Below are positions 59,816 to 64,000 of a stretch of 64,000 nt of DNA, piece by piece (position 1 is the stretch's first letter; the number at the start of each line of letters is the position of its first letter). Under the pieces are notes generated by a model. It ran no database searches. It worked only from the letters and a program-made list of their open reading frames with translations, and had not been told where the DNA came from. Where the stretch lies: assembly GCA_964605775.1 (NCBI GenBank), contig CAZSDU010000002.1, positions 62,001 through 126,000 of the forward strand. Reading direction: 5' to 3'. Source of the DNA: CAZSDU01 sp964605775 (GTDB lineage: Bacteria > Bacteroidota > Bacteroidia > Bacteroidales > FEN-979). Position numbers and translations under genes: made by a program.

Positions 59816-60494
59816 TTACAGGCATAATTTTTCCTTTTTCACACATTAAAGTCCGGGCCGGATACTTGTCGAAAAACGTATAGTTATGCGTTGCTGTCAT
59901 TACAGCCCGGCCTGTTTTGGAGATGTCCATCAACAGGCTGATAATACCTTCTGAACTTTCCGGGTCCAGGTTTCCTGTAGGTTCATCGGCCAGTATGACT
60001 TCAGGGTCGTTGACCAATGCCCTGGCAATGGCAACACGCTGCTGCTCTCCGCCTGAGAGCTGATGGGGCATTTTAGGACCTTTGTTCCCAAGGTTCACTT
60101 TAGCGAGTACTTCCAGCAGACGTTTCTGCATTTGCCGCTTGTCTTTCCAACCTGTGGCATGCATTACAAACAGGAGGTTATCATTCACTGAACGGTCCAT
60201 CAGGAGCTGAAAATCCTGAAAAACGATACCGAGTTTACGCCTGAGGAAGGGAACGTCTTTGATCCTCAGCCTGCGCAGGTCATAACCGGCGACCCTGGCT
60301 GCACCTATTCTCACCGGTAATTCGGCATAGATGGTTTTCAGCAGGCTGCTTTTTCCGCTCCCTGTTTTTCCGATCAGGTAAACAAATTCACCGGCATGAA
60401 TACTCATGGTAACATTGGCCAGGATCAGGTTTTCATTGTGATAAACCGATACTTTCTCGAGTTCTATGATACGTTCGCCTGTAATGGGTTCCAT
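59799..60494 (-). CDS. ftsE: Cell division ATP-binding protein FtsE
   Basis: 231 residues of an ABC ATPase: Walker A GKTGSGKSSLL, Q-loop FQDFQLLMDRSVNDNL, signature LSGGEQQRVAIARALV, Walker B VILADEPTGNL and the H-loop ATHNYTF. With FtsX, FtsE controls septal peptidoglycan hydrolases. The sequence is closer to FtsE than to macrolide/LolD-type ATPases. FtsX is not adjacent. It is the last gene of the rmuC-rlmB-small gene-ftsE run. Confidence 0.87.
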   Translation of the reverse strand: MEPITGERIIELEKVSVYHNENLILANVTMSIHAGEFVYLIGKTGSGKSSLLKTIYAELPVRIGAARVAGYDLRRLRIKDVPFLRRKLGIVFQDFQLLMDRSVNDNLLFVMHATGWKDKRQMQKRLLEVLAKVNLGNKGPKMPHQLSGGEQQRVAIARALVNDPEVILADEPTGNLDPESSEGIISLLMDISKTGRAVMTATHNYTFFDKYPARTLMCEKGKIMPVTTRPM

Positions 60495-60523
60495 TGCATT
60501 ATTGAGTCAAGGTTAAACGATAC

Positions 60524-60742
60524 TCATGATATGTTAAGCGCCTTCATTTTTCCGTATGGCAATTCCCTTATCACCTGCTGGATATCATCCTTGTTATCCA
60601 GCAAGTGGCAACGGGATAGCGCTGTTTTCGGACTATTCACTTTAAAATAAGCGATCAGGGTGAAATCTTCATCACGGATCTGGATATAATCAGGAATTTT
60701 TTTTGTGCCCTGTATCTTCAGGATAAAAATACGCTTGTTCAT
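60524..60742 (-). CDS. Small conserved-looking protein of unknown function
   Basis: 72 residues, MNKRIFILKIQGTKKIPDYI at the start and KDDIQQVIRELPYGKMKALN near the end. Alternating hydrophobic residues at the N-terminus (RIFILKI, LIAYFKV) suggest a small beta-alpha domain. No name recognised. Its ATG overlaps the rlmB stop by 4 bp and ftsE follows after 29 bp, so it belongs to that operon. Confidence 0.65.
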   Translation of the reverse strand: MNKRIFILKIQGTKKIPDYIQIRDEDFTLIAYFKVNSPKTALSRCHLLDNKDDIQQVIRELPYGKMKALNIS

Positions 60743-61482
60743 ACTATGATATTTCTCTGCCTGATGGTTTCATATAAGATGACTCCGCAGGCCACTGAAA
60801 CATTCAGGGAATCAATTTCTCCTGAAACTGGAACGCGGAGCGTGTGATCGCAAAGTTTAAGGTATTCTTCCGAGATTCCTTCGCCTTCTGAACCCAGGAT
60901 CAGCGCCAGGGGCTTGTTCATGTCAACCGTTGTGTAAGTATGGCTTGACTTCTCGGTGGCCGCGATGATGGAAAGACCGCTGTTTTTCAGGAAAACAATA
61001 GCCTCTTTAAGGTTTTCGCTGCGGATGACAGGAAGTTTGTATAAGGCTCCTGCAGAGGTCTTGATGGCATCTGAATTAATCATGGCCGACCCCCGTGAGG
61101 GAATCACCAGTCCGTCAACCCCTGCACATTCCGCGGTGCGGGCAATAGCGCCGAGGTTACGCACATCGGTAATACGGTCAAGGAGGAGGAATAGAGGCAT
61201 CCGTCCTTTCTCATATACCATGGGAATGAGGTCTTCCAGCTTCTGATATGGGATTTCTGAAAGAAAGGTGACGACCCCCTGATGGTTCTGGCGGCTTAGC
61301 CGGTTCAGCTTTTCTATGGGGACAAACTGGTAAGGAATCTCGACTTCCTTAATGAATCCGAAAAGTTCTCTGAAACCTTCTCCCTTAAGTCCGTTTTGCA
61401 GTAGGATTTTTTCGATTTCCTTGCCTGCCTTGATCGCTTCAATGGCCGGCCTGATGCCATATATGTAGGATTCTTTTTTCAT
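60739..61482 (-). CDS. rlmB: 23S rRNA (guanosine-2251-2'-O)-methyltransferase
   Basis: 247 residues from ATG 61482; a start at 61533 overlaps rmuC. An N-terminal L30-like substrate-binding domain (YIYGIRPAIEAIKAGKEIEK) is followed by the SPOUT domain: motif 1 LLLDRITDVRNLGAIARTAE, motif 2 ALILGSEGEGISEEYLKL, motif 3 VPVSGEIDSLNVSVACGVI. This is the RlmB/TrmH layout that modifies the 23S P loop. Same operon as rmuC (10 bp gap). Confidence 0.92.
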   Translation of the reverse strand: MKKESYIYGIRPAIEAIKAGKEIEKILLQNGLKGEGFRELFGFIKEVEIPYQFVPIEKLNRLSRQNHQGVVTFLSEIPYQKLEDLIPMVYEKGRMPLFLLLDRITDVRNLGAIARTAECAGVDGLVIPSRGSAMINSDAIKTSAGALYKLPVIRSENLKEAIVFLKNSGLSIIAATEKSSHTYTTVDMNKPLALILGSEGEGISEEYLKLCDHTLRVPVSGEIDSLNVSVACGVILYETIRQRNIIV

Positions 61483-61492
61483 ATCATACTTG

Positions 61493-62794
61493 TCATTCGT
61501 CACTCTTCTCATCCCTGTCAACTGCCTGATCAAGCAACGATCTGGGTATTTCTTTGGAGGCCTTGGCTCCGAGTTCCTTAAGTTTCTCCACTTTCCCGAT
61601 CAGGTTACCGGCCCCTGAAGAGAGTTTTTTATGGGCTTCTCCGTAGGTTCTTTGTACCGTGTCGAGTTGACTGCCGAGCTTATCAAGATCGGTCAGGAAA
61701 GAAACAAATTTATCATAGAGCATGCCACCCTGGCGTGCAATTTCGATGGCATTCTGGGTCTGTTTTTCGTGTTTCCAGATCGAAGCAACCGTTTTCAGGG
61801 TAGCCAGCAAGGTGGTCGGACTCACAATCACCACATTTCTCTCCCAGGCATAAGAAAACAGTTCGGCATCAGACTGAACAGCCAGGCTGAAGGAGGATTC
61901 GATGGGAATGAACAACAGGACGTAATCAGGGGTGTCGAAGGCTGAGAGGTTGTGGTAATTTTTTTCACTCAGCATCTTTACGTGGTTTCGGATGGAGTAC
62001 AGGTGGAGTTTCATCTGTTTTTCTTTTTCCTCCATGCTGTCAGCGGCGATAAAATCATTATAGGCAAGCAGAGAAACCTTGGAATCGATAATGATGTGCT
62101 TGTTGTCGGGGAGGTTTACAATCACATCGGGACGGTAAACATCACCCTGATCGGTACGGGTTGAGAACTCACGTACATATTCCTGACCTTTGACCAGTCC
62201 TGAGCTTTCCAGCACTTTTTCAAGAACCAGTTCCCCCCAGTTTCCCTGCTTTTTGGTATCCATCTTCAGGGCGGTGGTTAGATTTTTTGCATCGGCGCTG
62301 ATCTGCTGGTTAAGCTCAGCCAGGTTCCTGATCTCCTTTTCCAGTGAGAATCGCTGTTTGGACTCCTTATCATAAGTGTCCTCCACTTTTTTCTCAAATT
62401 CCCGGATCTTTTCCCCCAGGGGTTTTAAAATTTCATCCAGCCTGGTTGTATTCTGTTCGGTGAATTTCTTTGTTTTTTCTTCGAGGATTTCGTTGGCAAG
62501 ATTCTTGAACTCTGTCCGGAATTTTTCCTGGATTTCATCCATTTCCGATTTGTTTTCAGCTATTTTTTGCTGAATATGGTGGAGTTCAGTTGTTCTTGCA
62601 GTGACTTCCTTATTCAGTTCAAGGATGACAGCGTCTTTCTCATCGATCTTCAGTTGGGCTTTCAGAAGCTGATCCTTGAGTTGTGAAATTTCGCCATCGG
62701 CATGCTTGTTGACGCTTTTTCGAAAGAGGAAAATCATCAGCATAATCCCGCCAATGACCAGCAGGGTGATGAGCACAAGGATGAGATCAGACAT
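61493..62794 (-). CDS. rmuC: RmuC-family DNA recombination protein
   Basis: 433 residues from ATG 62794 (MSDLILVLITLLVIGGIMLM, a membrane anchor). A long coiled coil covers about 30-180, followed by the nuclease-like RmuC domain with GNWGELVLEKVLESSGLVKG, YRPDVIVNLPDNKHIIIDSK, FIPIESSFSLAVQSDAELF and VIVSPTTLLATLKTVASIW. RmuC limits DNA inversions in E. coli. It leads the rmuC-rlmB-ftsE operon. Confidence 0.92.
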   Translation of the reverse strand: MSDLILVLITLLVIGGIMLMIFLFRKSVNKHADGEISQLKDQLLKAQLKIDEKDAVILELNKEVTARTTELHHIQQKIAENKSEMDEIQEKFRTEFKNLANEILEEKTKKFTEQNTTRLDEILKPLGEKIREFEKKVEDTYDKESKQRFSLEKEIRNLAELNQQISADAKNLTTALKMDTKKQGNWGELVLEKVLESSGLVKGQEYVREFSTRTDQGDVYRPDVIVNLPDNKHIIIDSKVSLLAYNDFIAADSMEEKEKQMKLHLYSIRNHVKMLSEKNYHNLSAFDTPDYVLLFIPIESSFSLAVQSDAELFSYAWERNVVIVSPTTLLATLKTVASIWKHEKQTQNAIEIARQGGMLYDKFVSFLTDLDKLGSQLDTVQRTYGEAHKKLSSGAGNLIGKVEKLKELGAKASKEIPRSLLDQAVDRDEKSDE

Positions 62795-62863
62795 GAGGTG
62801 GATTTGATTGGATACAAAAGTACTGATAAAAGTATTCAAACAGCATTGTAAGCTGCAGGAGTT

Positions 62864-63316
62864 TTATAACTCATGGCAGAACATGGGTTTTTCCATTTTC
62901 TTCCAGGCGCTGAGATTTATGCTATCGGGGGCAGACTGGTATACAGATCCGTCTGCAATTCTTTTGATGATTGGAATGATGAGGTCAGGGGATTCGCATT
63001 TTCCGAGATAGGCGTTAACCCCGGCTTTAAACATGCAGTATTTCCATTGGACGGAATCTTCAGCCGAATAGATCATCACGGCGGCATCGGGGCAGATATT
63101 TTTCAACAGGTTGAAGTTGTTGAGAGGAAGATCCTTGCCGATAAAGAGGTCAAGGATGATCACCTGAATATCGAGCTTAGGGATGGTTTCCAGCGCCTGC
63201 GACATGTTCAGGGCTGATCCGACGACGAATATGTTATCTTCATCATGATTTGAGATCATAAAAGAAAGACCTTCAATCACGGCAGGATGGTCATCGATGA
63301 TATAGACATTTATCAT
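62864..63316 (-). CDS. Stand-alone NarL-type receiver protein without DNA-binding domain
   Basis: 150 residues. The receiver has the acidic pair Asp8-Asp9 (IIDDHPAVIEGL), the phospho-acceptor Asp56 (VIILDLFIG) and Lys in NAYLGKCESPD. The linker DGSVYQSAPDSIN is the place where NarL/FixJ proteins continue into their helix-turn-helix, but here the chain ends 17 residues later and the space before rmuC (62795-62863) is not in frame with an HTH. It is a second lone receiver in the window; no kinase is near. Confidence 0.82.
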   Translation of the reverse strand: MINVYIIDDHPAVIEGLSFMISNHDEDNIFVVGSALNMSQALETIPKLDIQVIILDLFIGKDLPLNNFNLLKNICPDAAVMIYSAEDSVQWKYCMFKAGVNAYLGKCESPDLIIPIIKRIADGSVYQSAPDSINLSAWKKMEKPMFCHEL

Positions 63317-63442
63317 TTTGAAACATATTGGACAAAGATAAATATTTTATATCTGTTTTCCAAATTCAGACTGGGTATATTTATGCAAATCATGGATGCA
63401 GGCGTTAACTTTAAGGGAAACGCATGCAATACAAGTAGAGGA

Positions 63443-63850
63443 TTATTCCCCCAAATTTATAATAAACATCGGGTGAGGGATAATGGTTTTTGTATCTTTA
63501 AGTTGATGATACAGATTTATTTCCCTTACTTTCAATTTGCCCAATAAATGTTCGAATTCGAAAATGATTTGACTTTCATTTACTGTAAGGAATGTAGGTT
63601 CAATGGGATGGCTGAATTTACTACAGTCAAAAGTGAAGTGTCTGTTAACCGATTCTTCATAAACACTGATTAAATATTGGTTAATTGCATCAAGTGGATA
63701 TTTGGCATTTTTGAAACGGTCAAGTTGTGGATGATGGCGATAACCTATGGTGTTGCCTTCTAAAACTTTCTTGGCCAACAGCGTTTCACGCCAGAGTGCA
63801 ACCAACCCCTTGGAGTCAAGATACTTTGGGTGTATGGACCAGATTCTCAT
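63443..63850 (-). CDS. Pyrimidine-dimer DNA glycosylase / endonuclease V family protein
   Basis: 135 residues. The N-terminus MRIWSIHPKYLDSKGLVALW with RETLLAKKVL and GYRHHPQLDRF is the signature of the Pyr_excise (T4 endonuclease V-like) family, which cleaves the glycosyl bond of UV dimers and nicks the abasic site. The T4 catalytic residues are the N-terminal amine and a Glu; Glu22 or a nearby Glu is a candidate here. Activity of these short bacterial members is not certain. Single gene. Confidence 0.78.
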   Translation of the reverse strand: MRIWSIHPKYLDSKGLVALWRETLLAKKVLEGNTIGYRHHPQLDRFKNAKYPLDAINQYLISVYEESVNRHFTFDCSKFSHPIEPTFLTVNESQIIFEFEHLLGKLKVREINLYHQLKDTKTIIPHPMFIINLGE

Positions 63851-63934
63851 ATAGATTGCAGTTTAATGTTGGAATCCGTTAATGGTATATTATAGGTACA
63901 AATCTGTTTGAGACAGTCCGTAACAAAACAGAGA

Positions 63935-64000
63935 CTAAACTCCCCTTGGTGGTTTATTGAAAAATTTAAACACTTCCATGACCAGTATCATCGGCACAGC
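63935..64000 (-). CDS. C-terminal end of a membrane protein, cut by window edge
   Basis: The last 21 residues (AVPMILVMEVFKFFNKPPRGV) before a TAG at 63935. The hydrophobic stretch followed by basic residues looks like the last helix and cytoplasmic tail of a membrane protein, for example a P-type cation ATPase, but too little is present to name it. Confidence 0.35.
   Translation of the reverse strand, partial: AVPMILVMEVFKFFNKPPRGV

Noticed and set aside
62808..63217. Plus-strand frames opposite the receiver gene
   Set aside because: The minus strand has a complete receiver domain with its active-site residues.
1..64000. tRNA or rRNA genes
   Set aside because: I looked through the longer gaps between genes and saw no cloverleaf or rRNA core sequence; a covariance search could still find a missed tRNA.

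Overview
The window looks like a draft or metagenome-assembled chromosome segment from a member of the Bacteroidota, most likely an anaerobic or facultative Bacteroidales-type lineage. The evidence is the repeated -7 promoter box TAnnTTTG in front of many genes, T9SS-type C-terminal sorting domains with PKD repeats, the Nif3/zinc-ribbon gene pair, OmpP1/FadL-like and YfhO proteins, an oligopeptide (OPT) transporter, and a bTHX-type small ribosomal protein. A run of exactly 100 N (57305-57404) marks a scaffold gap inside a tandem repeat. Most of the window is ordinary, tightly packed chromosome with many 4-40 bp overlaps.

Layout. 1-14 kb: an LpxR-like outer-membrane lipid A deacylase (cut by the left edge), purine nucleoside phosphorylase, lpxK and a lone receiver protein; Nif3, zinc-ribbon and TPR genes; an OmpP1/FadL-like porin with a Trp/Tyr/Gly-rich lipoprotein; proS; and a GIN-domain lipoprotein overlapping a PagL-like lipid A deacylase. 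14-24 kb: mazG, peroxiredoxin, a TolC/permease/HlyD export set lacking its own ATPase gene, gyrB, wecB, and the RNase P RNA gene rnpB. 23-37 kb: MATE exporter, glycosyltransferase and YfhO pair, rpmH (53 codons), TylF-like methyltransferase, a secreted PKD/T9SS protein, an OPT-PqqD-like-PepD peptide set, rsmG, bTHX and trmH. 37-41 kb: TPR membrane protein, fmt, HU, then an IS3-family element joining two broken genes. 41-48 kb: an accessory cluster of secreted proteins (a mini-metzincin, two large surface proteins, a small exported protein, a metallophosphoesterase lipoprotein) and a small 11-residue-repeat protein. 48-64 kb: methyltransferase, recQ, a four-helix-bundle protein, citrate lyase citF with a citD-citE fusion, an LTA-synthase-like phosphoglycerol transferase with diacylglycerol kinase and an MscS channel, argF, the rmuC-rlmB-ftsE operon, a second lone receiver protein and a pyrimidine-dimer glycosylase.

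The most unusual structure is a family of seven-base tandem repeats (general form ATCNTNN; mainly ATCGTAA and ATCGTCA). It recurs at about seven places between 38 and 58 kb. The arrays touch the start codons of fmt, recQ, mpg and the lipid kinase, supply stop codons to several neighbours, and in one case lie inside a gene (citDE). The same heptamers are also built into the 29-bp minisatellite that contains the scaffold gap.

Functionally, three lipid A genes (LpxR-like, LpxK, PagL-like), the phosphoglycerol transferase/lipid kinase/MscS trio, WecB and the glycosyltransferase point to envelope building and remodelling. OPT plus PepD points to peptide use, and CitF/CitDE to citrate cleavage.
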